In this document: positions 1 to 7,773 of the stretch, piece after piece
Numbering within the stretch: the first letter of the stretch is position 1
Layout: every line of letters starts with the position of its first letter
From: an uncultured Chloroflexota bacterium
GTDB lineage: Bacteria > Chloroflexota > Dehalococcoidia > UBA3495
Direction of reading: 5' to 3'
DNA: 10,205 nt
Assembly: GCA_913020235.1 (NCBI GenBank)
Contig: CAJWBT010000054.1
Coordinates: 1 to 10,205, forward strand
Position numbers and translations under genes: made by a program
Notes under the pieces: model-generated
Databases searched by the model: none
What the model saw: only the letters and a program-made list of their open reading frames with translations
What the model was told of the DNA's origin: nothing

Positions 1-116
<116 letters not shown>

Positions 117-179
117 CCCGCTCTCCAGTCCGTAAAACCGGGAGGGGGACTCTTTGGCAAGGCCGGAACGAGCCGCTCA

Positions 180-228
180 AGAATCCTCCTTGGGCCCTCT
201 CTAAAAGGGGGGCCGGGGGGACTCAAAT
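180..228. repeat. GC-rich imperfect palindrome in the gap-downstream intergenic region
   Basis: The 245 bases between the gap stop and the next start hold no convincing gene. At their centre is a nested hairpin. Bases 193-200 pair with 207-214 (eight pairs, two of them G-U in RNA) around a CTAAAA loop. Beyond one mismatch the arms continue weakly as a C/T-rich left side and a G-rich right side, out to about 184-225. Its composition (AATCC, CCTCTCT, AAAAGGGGGG, GGGGGGACT, AAATT) resembles the short palindromic repeats dispersed between genes in many bacterial genomes. It could fold in the gap mRNA and protect or end the 3' end, but there is no U-run directly after the stem, so a classical intrinsic terminator is not supported. 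The repeat nature is inferred from resemblance; only one copy of this type is in the window. Confidence 0.5.
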
Positions 229-361
229 TGGGCTGGTCGAAACACCCTCTTCCACCTACGCCTACGACGAGCAACCGTGCATCAGCCGGCCTTCACCGGT
301 GGGCGCGGGACGTACTTGGAGGGCCGACGGCTGGGTGCAGACGGCCGAGCGCTGACCGCGG

Positions 362-3300
362 ATGCACTGGCTGACACTTAACGGCCGCCTTTCTTGGCCC
401 TTCTGGCTCCTGGTCCTTATCCTCGCGGTGGGCCTGGGGCTTCGCCTCTACGGGACTGACTGGGACTCCGGCTACGGGTTTCACCCCGACGAGCGGGACA
501 TCTACATGCGCTCCGGGTGCATGTATGACCTGCTCACCGAGGCGCCGGGATACCAGAACTGCGGCTACGTTCGAGACCAACCCGATGCGGAACCCGGACT
601 CCCCGGCCTCGGCACGCTGTTGGACGCCGAGCGCAGCCCCCTCAACCCCCACTGGTTCCCCCTGGGCAGCATCCTGATCTACGTCATGGTGTTTTTCCGC
701 TCCGTGGTGGAGCAGTTCACCGACATCAACGCCCTGGAAATGCGCTTCGTGGGCCGGCCCCTGTCCGCCCTGGCCGACGCGGGCACCATCCTCCTGGTAT
801 ACGTCCTCGGCAGGCGTATGTTCGGCCGGGGGGTTGGCCTGCTGGCCTCCGCGCTGACGGCCCTGGCGGTCATCCACATCCAGCACAGTCACTTCTACCG
901 GCCCGAGACCTTTTCCGTCCTGTTCACCCTGGGCAGCTTCTGGGCGATGCTCCGGATGGTGGAGCGGAGGCGGCTGCGGGATTCGGCTTTCCTGGGTCTG
1001 ATGGTTGGGCTGGCCCTGGCGCCCAAGGTCAGCATTCTGCCCTTGCTGCTGCCCCTGGCGTTGGCCTACTGGTATCGGGTCCTGGATTCGGGGAGTGGCC
1101 GGTGGTCGCACATTGACGCCGGGGTGGTGCAGCGGACCGTGGGCCACGCCGCGGTGGCGGGTACCGTTGCGGCCGCCGTGTTCTTCATCTCCGCGCCGTA
1201 CGCCCTGCTGGATGCCGGCGCATTCGTCGGCGACCTGTTGTCCCAGGCTGATATGGCCCGTCACGCCGGCCTGTGGCCCTTTACCATCCAGTACATCGAT
1301 ACGCCGGCGTTTCTCTACCAGATTCAGCAGAGCGCCGTCTGGGGGCTAGGCTTGCCCCTGGGTGTCGTGGCCTGGATTGCCATCCCCTTCACGGCCGTCC
1401 TGGCCCTGAGGCGGCGGCAGACCCGCAGGGCCGACCTGCTTCTGCTGGCCTGGGTGGTCCCCAACCTGCTGTTCTTGGAGAGCTTCGAGGTCCGGTTCCT
1501 CCGCTACGTTTTCCCGCTGATGCCGTTCATGATCCTCATGGGGGCGCGGATGCTCCTCTGGCTGGTGAGCTGGGCCCGGACCGCGACCGAACCCCCTTCA
1601 CCATTGATCGGGGAAGGCCCGGAGGAGGGTGAAATCTCCCCCTCTCCCCGTTCGGTAGGCGGGGTTGGCTGGGGTGTCCCTTCCTCAGCGAGTGGTTGGG
1701 CGGGTTTCCCGTGGCGGCGGTTTGTGAGCAGGGGGATCTTGATCCCGCGGCGGGCCAAGGGATCGCCGTGGCTGCGCCGGTTGGGCCGCCTGGGTATCGG
1801 CCGCAGACTCGCCTGGCTCCCCGTGGGCCTGGTGGTCGGGGTGGTGGGCGCCACCGCCTTCTACGCCCTGGCTTTCGAAAAAGTGTACGTTAGGGACCAC
1901 CCGGCGGTGACTGCATCCCAATGGTTCGAGGACAACGTCGCCTCGGGGACTTTCATCGTCAGCGACAACCACTGGGATGAATTCATCCCCGAGCTGTACC
2001 GGTACCGGGTCTGGCAGTACCCGGTGTACGAACCGGATACCCGGCAAAAGATGAACACGCTGGCCGAGCACCTGGCCTCCTCCGAGTACCTGGTCTTCTA
2101 TAGCGGCCGGCCCTACGGCAGCGTGGCCCGTGACCCGGCCCGGTTCCCTTTCAGCGTCGCCTACTACCGGCAGCTTTTTGCCGGCGGGCTGGGCTACCGC
2201 CTGGAGAGGACTTTTACCTCGTTTCCGGAACTGGCCGGCGTGGCTTTTCGCGATGACCCCTTTGGGCGTGCCGGACTGGCCCGGCCGGAGCCGCGGGTCT
2301 CCGCCCAATCGGCATCGCTCACCCTGAACCTGGGCTACGCCGATGACAACGTTGTCGGATACGATCACCCCCAGGTGCTGGTGTTTTACAACGAAGGGGG
2401 CCTGACTGAGGAGGAGCTGGGCCGCCGGCTAGTAGGCGGGCCGGCCCGGGAGCCTCCCCCCCCGGCCCCGGGGCTCATGCTGTCGGCGGAGGAAAGGGCG
2501 GTCCAGCAAGGCGGCGGCACCTGGTCGGACATCGTGCACCGGGAGAGCTGGACCAACAGCGTTCCCGTCCTGGCCTGGCTCCTGGTGGTGGAGTTGGCGT
2601 ACCTGGTGGCCCTGCCCCTGGCCATGTTCATCTTCCGGCCCTTGCCCGACCGGGGTATCGTCCTGGCCCGGGTGCTGGGATTGCTGGGAGTCAGCTACGT
2701 CACCTGGCTGCTGGTGAGCTTGGGGTGGGTCGACTTTTCCCGCACCGCGATCCTGATCGGGTTCCTGACCATCGGCTCGCTATCGGCACTGGTGCTGTTT
2801 ACCCGTTGGGAAGAGATCAGGCAGTTCTTGGCCAGACATTGGCGGCTGCTCCTCCTGGGAGAGGTGCTGTTCATCGCCGCCTTCCTGGCCTTCGCGGCCA
2901 TCCGCGCCGCCAACCCAGACCTGTGGCATCCCTGGCGGGGCGGCGAGAAGCCGATGGAACTGGCGTACCTGAACGCGGTGGTGCGCTCCACGTCGCTGCC
3001 CCCATTCGACCCCTGGTTTGCCGGGGGCTATCTGAACTACTACTATTGGGGCTATTTCGTGCTGGCCGGCCTGATCCGGGTCACCGGAATCCTGCCCACC
3101 ACGGCCTTCAACCTGGCGGTGCCGCTGTTCTTCGCCCTGACCGTCACCGGCGCCTACTCCTTGGTGTACAACCTGGCCGAAGGGGTGCGCCGGGCTCAGG
3201 GCACAGAGTTTTCAGAAGACGGCTCCGCCGGCGGGGAGGCCCGAAGCCCACGCCGGCGGTGGACCCTGTGGACCCCGACCGGCGCCGGGTTGCTGGCCGG

Positions 3301-5038
3301 GCTGTTCACCGCGGTCATCGGCAATCTCGACGGCATGGTCCAGATCGTCCATGGGACCTGGTACAAGCTTGCGGACGGCCGAAGCTTTCCCCCCTTCGAC
3401 TTCTGGCGAAGCAGCCGCATGCTGCCCTTCCAGGAGAATTTCGACCCCTCGCCGCTGCTCTTCTGGGTGCCGGACAAGATACCGGACTTTCCCGACATGT
3501 CCTCGCACATCACCGAGTTCCCCTTCTTCACCTTTCTGTTCGCCGACCTTCACGCCCACATGATGGTGATTCCCTTCACCCTGCTGGTCATCGGACTGGG
3601 GCTGAATCTGGTGGTGGGGCTGAGAAATAATGGGTGGCTCTGGACCGTGGCCGCGGCCGGCGCGCTGTCCTTGGCCCTGGGGGCGCTGTGGGTCATCAAC
3701 AGCTGGGACTACCCATCGTATCTGCTGCTCACGCTGGCCCTGCTGGGCCTGGCCGTCTACTTCAAGCCGGGGCCCGTCTCCGTAAGGGTGGCGCTGCTGG
3801 TCAGCTTGACCGCCGGCGTGGTGTCGCTGAGCCTTCTGGCCTTCATGCCATTCCACCAATCCTACGAGGCGTTCAACACCGGGCTGGAGGCCTCCAAGTG
3901 GCGGACCTCCATCGACCGGTTCTTGGGCATCCACGGCCTGTTCCTCTTCATAATCGCCACTTTCCTGGTCTACCAGGCTCGTTTCGTTCTAAAGGGGGCG
4001 GTACCGGGCATCAGGGTCCGGCCGCCGGCCACACGTGAGCCGGCCGCTGGGTCCGGAGGCGGTGGGTTCGATCTGTCCTGGCCAAAAGCCGGCCTGGCCC
4101 TCGCGTTGATGGCCGCGGTGCTGCTGGCGGCGACAGGATACTGGACGGCGGTAATGCTCCTGGGATTCCTGGTGCTTGCCGGCACGGTTGCTGTAGGAGT
4201 CTTGAAGTCCCAGGACCGGGACCGTCCCTTCGCTTCCGTGCCGCTGGTCTTGCTGGGCATGGCCCTGGCTATCGCCATCGGGGTCGACCTGGTACGCGTG
4301 CAGGGCGACATCGGCCGGATGAACACCTTCTTCAAGTACTACTTGGAAGTTTGGGTGCTGCTCAGCATCGTGTCGGCGTACATGTTCTGGTACCTGGGGT
4401 CCCAGGGGGCGTTCCGGCGCTGGAACTGGTGGAAGGGCGCCTGGATGGCGGTGCTGGTGCTGCTCATTGGGTCCAGCCTGATCTACACCGTGTTGGGAGC
4501 GCGGGCTCGGGTGGGCGACCGGTTCAATTCCGGACCAACGACCCTGGACGGCACCGCCTACATGGAGCAGGCGGTTCATCGGGAGAAGGAGCAGCCCTTC
4601 GGGCTCAAGGCCGACCTGGAGGCCATCCGGTGGCTGCAAGACAACGTTGCCGGCACCCCGGTGGTGCTGGAGGCCCATAACGAGCAGTACCGCTGGAGTT
4701 CCCGGATCGCCAACTACACCGGCCTGCCCACGGTGCTGGGCTGGCCGTGGCACCAAATACAGCAGCGCTGGGACTATCAAAGCGAGATCGGGGTCCGGGC
4801 GGCCCATGTACGGGAGATGTACGAGACCACCAGCCCGGAACGGGCCGAGGCACTGCTGCGACAGTACGAGGTCAAATACATCGTAGTCGGCGAGTTGGAG
4901 CGGATCTACTACAGCAGGCCGGGGCTGGTGAAGTTTTCCCGAATGGCGGAGAAGGGGCTGCTAGAACCGGTCCTCCTGAGCGAAGGGGTATTGATCTTCG
5001 AAACCAAATGGATACCTGGGGCGGCAAGCTCCAGGTGA
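362..5038 (+). CDS. Giant polytopic membrane protein: GT-C glycosyltransferase-like half fused to DUF2298/Chlor_Arch_YYY half
   Basis: This 1558-residue protein is almost entirely membrane segments and loops. The N-terminal half (about 1-720) looks like a GT-C, PMT/ArnT-type enzyme that uses a lipid-linked sugar. A first helix at about 12-30 is followed by a loop with HPDE at 41-44, placed like the catalytic acidic pair of PMTs, then H-F-Y-R-P-E at 177-182, further helices, and a soluble region ending in YDHP (667-670). The C-terminal half (about 730-1558) is DUF2298/Chlor_Arch_YYY: YYYWG at 893-897, DLHAH at 1062-1066, about a dozen more helices, and a final soluble part with GWPWH at 1460-1464. 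The reaction and acceptor are unknown; a role in cell-surface glycan or glycoprotein assembly is inference. ATG 362 is chosen because an in-frame TGA lies at 353-355; no clear ribosome-binding site precedes it. Residues about 408-475 are a charged, Gly/Pro/Arg-rich insert, apparently part repeat-derived. Further low-complexity loops lie at about 940-970 and 1213-1242. Confidence 0.88.
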   Translation: MHWLTLNGRLSWPFWLLVLILAVGLGLRLYGTDWDSGYGFHPDERDIYMRSGCMYDLLTEAPGYQNCGYVRDQPDAEPGLPGLGTLLDAERSPLNPHWFPLGSILIYVMVFFRSVVEQFTDINALEMRFVGRPLSALADAGTILLVYVLGRRMFGRGVGLLASALTALAVIHIQHSHFYRPETFSVLFTLGSFWAMLRMVERRRLRDSAFLGLMVGLALAPKVSILPLLLPLALAYWYRVLDSGSGRWSHIDAGVVQRTVGHAAVAGTVAAAVFFISAPYALLDAGAFVGDLLSQADMARHAGLWPFTIQYIDTPAFLYQIQQSAVWGLGLPLGVVAWIAIPFTAVLALRRRQTRRADLLLLAWVVPNLLFLESFEVRFLRYVFPLMPFMILMGARMLLWLVSWARTATEPPSPLIGEGPEEGEISPSPRSVGGVGWGVPSSASGWAGFPWRRFVSRGILIPRRAKGSPWLRRLGRLGIGRRLAWLPVGLVVGVVGATAFYALAFEKVYVRDHPAVTASQWFEDNVASGTFIVSDNHWDEFIPELYRYRVWQYPVYEPDTRQKMNTLAEHLASSEYLVFYSGRPYGSVARDPARFPFSVAYYRQLFAGGLGYRLERTFTSFPELAGVAFRDDPFGRAGLARPEPRVSAQSASLTLNLGYADDNVVGYDHPQVLVFYNEGGLTEEELGRRLVGGPAREPPPPAPGLMLSAEERAVQQGGGTWSDIVHRESWTNSVPVLAWLLVVELAYLVALPLAMFIFRPLPDRGIVLARVLGLLGVSYVTWLLVSLGWVDFSRTAILIGFLTIGSLSALVLFTRWEEIRQFLARHWRLLLLGEVLFIAAFLAFAAIRAANPDLWHPWRGGEKPMELAYLNAVVRSTSLPPFDPWFAGGYLNYYYWGYFVLAGLIRVTGILPTTAFNLAVPLFFALTVTGAYSLVYNLAEGVRRAQGTEFSEDGSAGGEARSPRRRWTLWTPTGAGLLAGLFTAVIGNLDGMVQIVHGTWYKLADGRSFPPFDFWRSSRMLPFQENFDPSPLLFWVPDKIPDFPDMSSHITEFPFFTFLFADLHAHMMVIPFTLLVIGLGLNLVVGLRNNGWLWTVAAAGALSLALGALWVINSWDYPSYLLLTLALLGLAVYFKPGPVSVRVALLVSLTAGVVSLSLLAFMPFHQSYEAFNTGLEASKWRTSIDRFLGIHGLFLFIIATFLVYQARFVLKGAVPGIRVRPPATREPAAGSGGGGFDLSWPKAGLALALMAAVLLAATGYWTAVMLLGFLVLAGTVAVGVLKSQDRDRPFASVPLVLLGMALAIAIGVDLVRVQGDIGRMNTFFKYYLEVWVLLSIVSAYMFWYLGSQGAFRRWNWWKGAWMAVLVLLIGSSLIYTVLGARARVGDRFNSGPTTLDGTAYMEQAVHREKEQPFGLKADLEAIRWLQDNVAGTPVVLEAHNEQYRWSSRIANYTGLPTVLGWPWHQIQQRWDYQSEIGVRAAHVREMYETTSPERAEALLRQYEVKYIVVGELERIYYSRPGLVKFSRMAEKGLLEPVLLSEGVLIFETKWIPGAASSR
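1590..1681. repeat. Palindromic repeat-like element inserted in frame in the giant gene
   Basis: Within the loop between two helices of the giant protein (residues about 410-440) the DNA changes from ordinary coding sequence to alternating C/T-rich and G/A-rich blocks. TTCACC at 1597-1602 is the inverse of GGTGAA at 1628-1633, and CGGGGA at 1609-1614 is the inverse of TCCCCG at 1645-1650. Read forward it encodes SPLIGEGPEEGEISPSP. The opposite strand gives GEISPSSGPSPINGEGG, so both strands encode an SP-I-GEG peptide, as expected from a palindrome. Such SPL-GEG peptides are familiar to me as the coding signature of short dispersed repeats that enter genes in frame. Its length keeps the frame open into the following helix at about 476-500. 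Exact boundaries are uncertain; the insert may extend to about 1790. Confidence 0.6.
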
Positions 5039-5040
5039 TC

Positions 5041-5769
5041 TCAACCCTGCACCACAAAAAGTACGCCAACTGCGATTAGCATGAAGTTGATAATAACGGG
5101 GAACAGCCTCTGAGGTATCCGCCGCTGGATCCGTTCACCCAGGTATGACGCCAAGAACGCGACCATCCCAAGGGCAACTCCAGCGGATACCGCCTGGGCA
5201 TCCAGCAGGCCGTTGCCGCCGAAAACAGCGAGCTTGGGTATCTGCACCATAAACATTCCCACGGATGAGGTGCCGATATACGATCTGGGCGAAAGACCGT
5301 AGGCCAAATAGAATGGTGCGTAGAATGGTCCGGGGATTCCAAGAACCGCCGAGAGGAATCCGGCGGTCGCCCCAATGGGAGCAAATGCCCTCAACGTCAT
5401 TCTGATCTTCGGTCCACGCGGGATTTGCGGCAGCACGACGATAAGGATCAGTGCGGCCCCCAGGACCCGGACCAGGATCGAAGTGGGGATGGCGACGAAA
5501 AGCAGACTGCCCAACGCCGCCGGTGGCATTGCGCCCATGGTAAACCACTTCGCCACGGGCCAGGATATCTCGTCCCGATTGAGCCACGACCTCGAGATGC
5601 TGCCAAGCACCTGGGTTATGGCTAACAGCGGTATAGCCTCCCGTATCCCGAAGGCCCAGACCAGCACGGGCAGCGTGGTCATGCCTCCACCGAACCCGGT
5701 CATGCCCGCCATGGTAAATCCGATGAAGGCGGCTAGGACAATAGCGGCTAATAACAGAATCTCGGGCAA
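5041..5769 (-). CDS. TauE/SafE-family membrane permease
   Basis: The product is a polytopic permease of about 242 residues, the usual size for the TauE/SafE (formerly DUF81) family. Members move sulfite, sulfoacetate or other small organic or sulfur anions across the cytoplasmic membrane; the substrate here cannot be told. It has the two-repeat layout of the family. The first helix region carries GMTGFGGG, and the second half opens with GATAGFLSAVLGIPGPF, the paired glycine-rich motif, each followed by more helices. The frame stays open upstream to an ATG at 6087, but that extra sequence is polar, non-conserved in look and non-membrane. I therefore place the start at the TTG at 5767-5769, just before PEILLLAAIVLAAF, with a modest AGAAGAGA ribosome-binding site. 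It converges on the giant gene with only two bases between the stop codons. Family call is confident, start moderately so. Confidence 0.85.
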   Translation of the reverse strand: MPEILLLAAIVLAAFIGFTMAGMTGFGGGMTTLPVLVWAFGIREAIPLLAITQVLGSISRSWLNRDEISWPVAKWFTMGAMPPAALGSLLFVAIPTSILVRVLGAALILIVVLPQIPRGPKIRMTLRAFAPIGATAGFLSAVLGIPGPFYAPFYLAYGLSPRSYIGTSSVGMFMVQIPKLAVFGGNGLLDAQAVSAGVALGMVAFLASYLGERIQRRIPQRLFPVIINFMLIAVGVLFVVQG

Positions 5770-6178
5770 ACTATCTCTTCTGAGGTTGCTTGTGTGGTTA
5801 GCGCCGGCGGCAAGTTCAGGACCGCAGAGAACGCGGAGTCCCTTGAGAAATCGATCCTGATTCTCTCGGCCTCTTTGGTTCCGGCGCTCCCGGCAATGAA
5901 TATCCGGAACTCCGCCGGTTATCCTAACACCAAAACCAGGAATGCGGTCGGCTTCCTGGCGCGACAGGAGGACGCCCACAACCGGAAGCGCAGATCTGGC
6001 GGGGCAGGAGGTGGTGAAGTCTGGCAACTGGGCGCCCTCCGAGTGTCCCTGCGCTATTGGTGGGGCCTTCAGCGTTGCCCGCCCCACGGGCGGCCCGCGC
6101 TGGGCGGTCAGGGTTGACAGGGCAGAGGGCCGCGGCTAGTCTTCAGGGGAGAACGGAACGGGCACGGGCAGGTGTTTC
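5770..6178. other. Divergent intergenic region, 409 bases, no gene seen
   Basis: Open frames here look like high-GC noise: none has a good ribosome-binding site, domain motif or membrane segment. Near the permease start lies CGCAGAGAACGCGGAG (5823-5838), resembling a worn copy of the CGCAGAGAACGCAGAG-type repeat seen between genes in many bacteria. A compact hairpin (CCGCCC at 6079-6084 pairing with GGGCGG at 6088-6093, loop CAC) sits about 20 bases before the promoter of the oxidoreductase gene and could be an operator or merely GC-rich sequence. I found no convincing promoter for the permease on the minus strand. Confidence 0.5.
6114..6142 (+). promoter_or_regulatory. Sigma70-like promoter of the SDR gene
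   Basis: A perfect TTGACA (6114-6119) is followed by 17 bases and TAGTCT (6137-6142), which keeps the key first, second and last positions of TATAAT. Transcription would begin near 6149, giving a leader of about 30 bases. A ribosome-binding site AGGTG (6170-6174) lies four bases before the ATG at 6179. Prediction from sequence only. Confidence 0.55.
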
Positions 6179-6961
6179 ATGCAAGACAGAAAGACAGTTC
6201 TCTTCACGGGGTCGGCCGGCCGCATCGGCACTATTCTGCGGCGCGAGCTGGGGAGCAAGTACCATGTGAAGGGTGTGGACCGGGTGGCAGGAACCCATTC
6301 CGACTCCATCGTCGCTGACCTGACAGACCTGCCCGCCATTCTTCCCGCTTTCCAGGGGGCGGACGTGGTGGTCCACATGGCGGCGGAGCCCAGGCATACG
6401 CCGGACATCTGGTGGGACATCCTCATCCCCGACAACGTCGTTGCCACGGCCAACGTATACGAGGCTGCCCGGCAGGGCGGGGCGAAAAGAGTGGTCTTTT
6501 TCAGCTCGATGCACGTCGACGGAAAGTACGAGGGGGAGCACCCCTACACCGCCATCGCCCAAGGCACCTACGCCGATCTCAAGCCAGATCAGGTGCCCCT
6601 TGTGACCCACGAGATGCCCGTCAGGCCCGATGGCCCCTACGCGGTCAGCAAGATATTCGGCGAGGCCCTGGGACGTTACTACTCGGAAGAGTACGGGTTG
6701 TCGGTCATCTGTCTTCGTTTGGGCACGATGGGCCGAGAGGACCGGCCCGGCGCCGACCCGCGCAGCTACGTCAGCTGGCTCAGCCACCGTGACCTGGCCC
6801 AACTGGTGGAGCTGTGCATCGAGGCGAAGGACACCCAATATGAGATCTTCTTCGCCGCATCAGGCAACACCTGGAAGATCTACGACACCCCCAGGGCCCA
6901 GCGGTTACTGGGATACGCCCCCGTAGACAACGCCGAGTCTTTCAGGCCGCCCGGCTCTTGA
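6179..6961 (+). CDS. NAD(P)-dependent extended SDR oxidoreductase, uronate dehydrogenase-like
   Basis: This 260-residue protein is an NAD-dependent epimerase/dehydratase-fold enzyme. TGSAGRIG at 10-17 is the TGxxGxxG dinucleotide-binding loop. S110, in the strand-end motif FSSMH, together with Y154 and K158 in YAVSK, forms the Ser-Tyr-Lys catalytic set. The segments VVHMAAEP, RPDGPYAVSKIFGEALGRYY and SWLSHRDLAQLVE closely follow the pattern of uronate dehydrogenase, which oxidises galacturonate or glucuronate to the aldarolactone with NAD+. The length also fits that group (about 265 residues) and is shorter than sugar-nucleotide epimerases. The true substrate could be another sugar or polyol. 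ATG 6179 is well placed after AGGTG and begins directly before the first beta strand. It stands alone between two intergenic gaps, so it is probably a single-gene transcript. Fold certain, uronate specificity tentative. Confidence 0.85.
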   Translation: MQDRKTVLFTGSAGRIGTILRRELGSKYHVKGVDRVAGTHSDSIVADLTDLPAILPAFQGADVVVHMAAEPRHTPDIWWDILIPDNVVATANVYEAARQGGAKRVVFFSSMHVDGKYEGEHPYTAIAQGTYADLKPDQVPLVTHEMPVRPDGPYAVSKIFGEALGRYYSEEYGLSVICLRLGTMGREDRPGADPRSYVSWLSHRDLAQLVELCIEAKDTQYEIFFAASGNTWKIYDTPRAQRLLGYAPVDNAESFRPPGS

Positions 6962-7124
6962 TTGGATTCTCCTCTTGGGGCCGGCCTTCAACCCGCCTAG
7001 ACCCGCGATAGACCCGGTGCATGCCGTCGGCCGAACCTGGGAATCGTCCGGGTAGCGGAATTGTCACGGGCGATCAACCCCCTCCGATCTTCGCGCATCG
7101 TCCGTACAGCTAACCTAGCTCACG

Positions 7125-7136
7125 AAGGAGGCGACC
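7125..7136 (+). promoter_or_regulatory. Strong ribosome-binding site deciding the NTF2-like gene start
   Basis: AAGGAGG (7125-7131) lies five bases before the ATG at 7137, an optimal Shine-Dalgarno arrangement. A second ATG follows immediately at 7140; the spacing favours the first. The rest of the 175-base gap after the SDR gene shows no convincing terminator or promoter. Confidence 0.75.
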
Positions 7137-7538
7137 ATGATGGTGAATCGTCGGCCGGCAAGCGAGGAGCCCGCGCTCCAGGCGTTGGACGCCTTCTTCG
7201 CTGCCCTGAATGCGGGTGACTCGAAGGCTCTGTATGAGAACATCAACCTACCCCACATTCGGATCTCCGGCGAGGGAGTCGCCATCTACACTACCCTGGA
7301 CGATCTGGAGAAGTCATATCTGCGCGACTTCTCATCTCGCGCGGGGCCTGATTGGGACCACTCCGTTCTCGACTCCAAAGAGGTGATCCACAGCTCCGAC
7401 AAAAAGGTGCATGTGTTCATCCAGTTCACCCGATGTGACAAGAACGGCGGCAAGATCGCGACCTTCCGGTCACTATGGATCATGACGTGTCTCGGCGGGC
7501 GCTGGGGAGTCCAGGCCCGGTCGAGCTTTGCGCCGTGA
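7137..7538 (+). CDS. NTF2-like / SnoaL-like small protein
   Basis: The 133-residue product has the layout of the NTF2-like superfamily (SnoaL/DUF4440-type cone fold). An N-terminal helix EEPALQALDAFFAALNAGD leads into a 'number of residues then small hydrophobic' patch. A middle part with LPHIRISGEG follows, and the end is beta-rich with VHVFIQFTRCD, ATFRSLWIMTC and GGRWGVQARSSFAP. The closing W-x-V/I-x-A-R-x-S-F-A pattern is typical of these folds. Members include isomerases, hydrolases and ligand-binding proteins, so no reaction can be stated. It has no signal peptide or membrane segment and is probably cytoplasmic. Two neighbouring ATG codons are present; the first fits the ribosome-binding site. 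The gene stands alone, with its own leader and 175 bases from the SDR gene upstream. Fold call moderately confident, function unknown. Confidence 0.75.
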   Translation: MMVNRRPASEEPALQALDAFFAALNAGDSKALYENINLPHIRISGEGVAIYTTLDDLEKSYLRDFSSRAGPDWDHSVLDSKEVIHSSDKKVHVFIQFTRCDKNGGKIATFRSLWIMTCLGGRWGVQARSSFAP

Positions 7539-7645
7539 ACGGCCCGGAGGAAGCCGCTCTTGTGCTCCACGTTACGGCCCTTCGCAAGCTTGCCGGCCCA
7601 CCTCCACGGTTGGGTGATTCATACCAAAAGCCGGGCAAAGCACTG

Positions 7646-7691
7646 TTGACATAATATCGGTCTAGCTGGTAAACTTTGGGTATGGTATAAG
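7646..7691 (+). promoter_or_regulatory. Promoter region of the small envelope gene pair
   Basis: An AT-rich island in otherwise GC-rich DNA. A perfect TTGACA (7646-7651) is followed after 18 bases by TAAACT (7670-7675). A second option is the extended -10 TGGTATAAG (7683-7691). Either would start transcription at about 7682-7698, leaving a leader before the first small open frame. The 107 bases between the NTF2-like stop and this promoter hold nothing I can name. Confidence 0.6.
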
Positions 7692-7773
7692 AAAAATTTA
7701 AAACAACACGTAGAGCGGCCGCATCGAGACGATAGCTACAATCAGAGACATCTTTGTAATCGTTTTCACTGTC

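Noticed and set aside
293..1264. Long minus-strand frame of 323 codons opposite the giant gene
   Set aside because: Composition is Gly/Gln/His/Pro-rich with no domain or membrane pattern, as expected from antisense of GC-rich coding DNA.
3212..4807. Minus-strand frames at 3212-3934 and 3989-4807
   Set aside because: Same antisense bias; the plus strand encodes conserved YYY-family motifs throughout.
5770..6087. N-terminal extension of the permease to an ATG at 6087
   Set aside because: The added 106 residues are polar and unlike the family, and include translated repeat-like DNA; a TTG directly before the first helix fits better.
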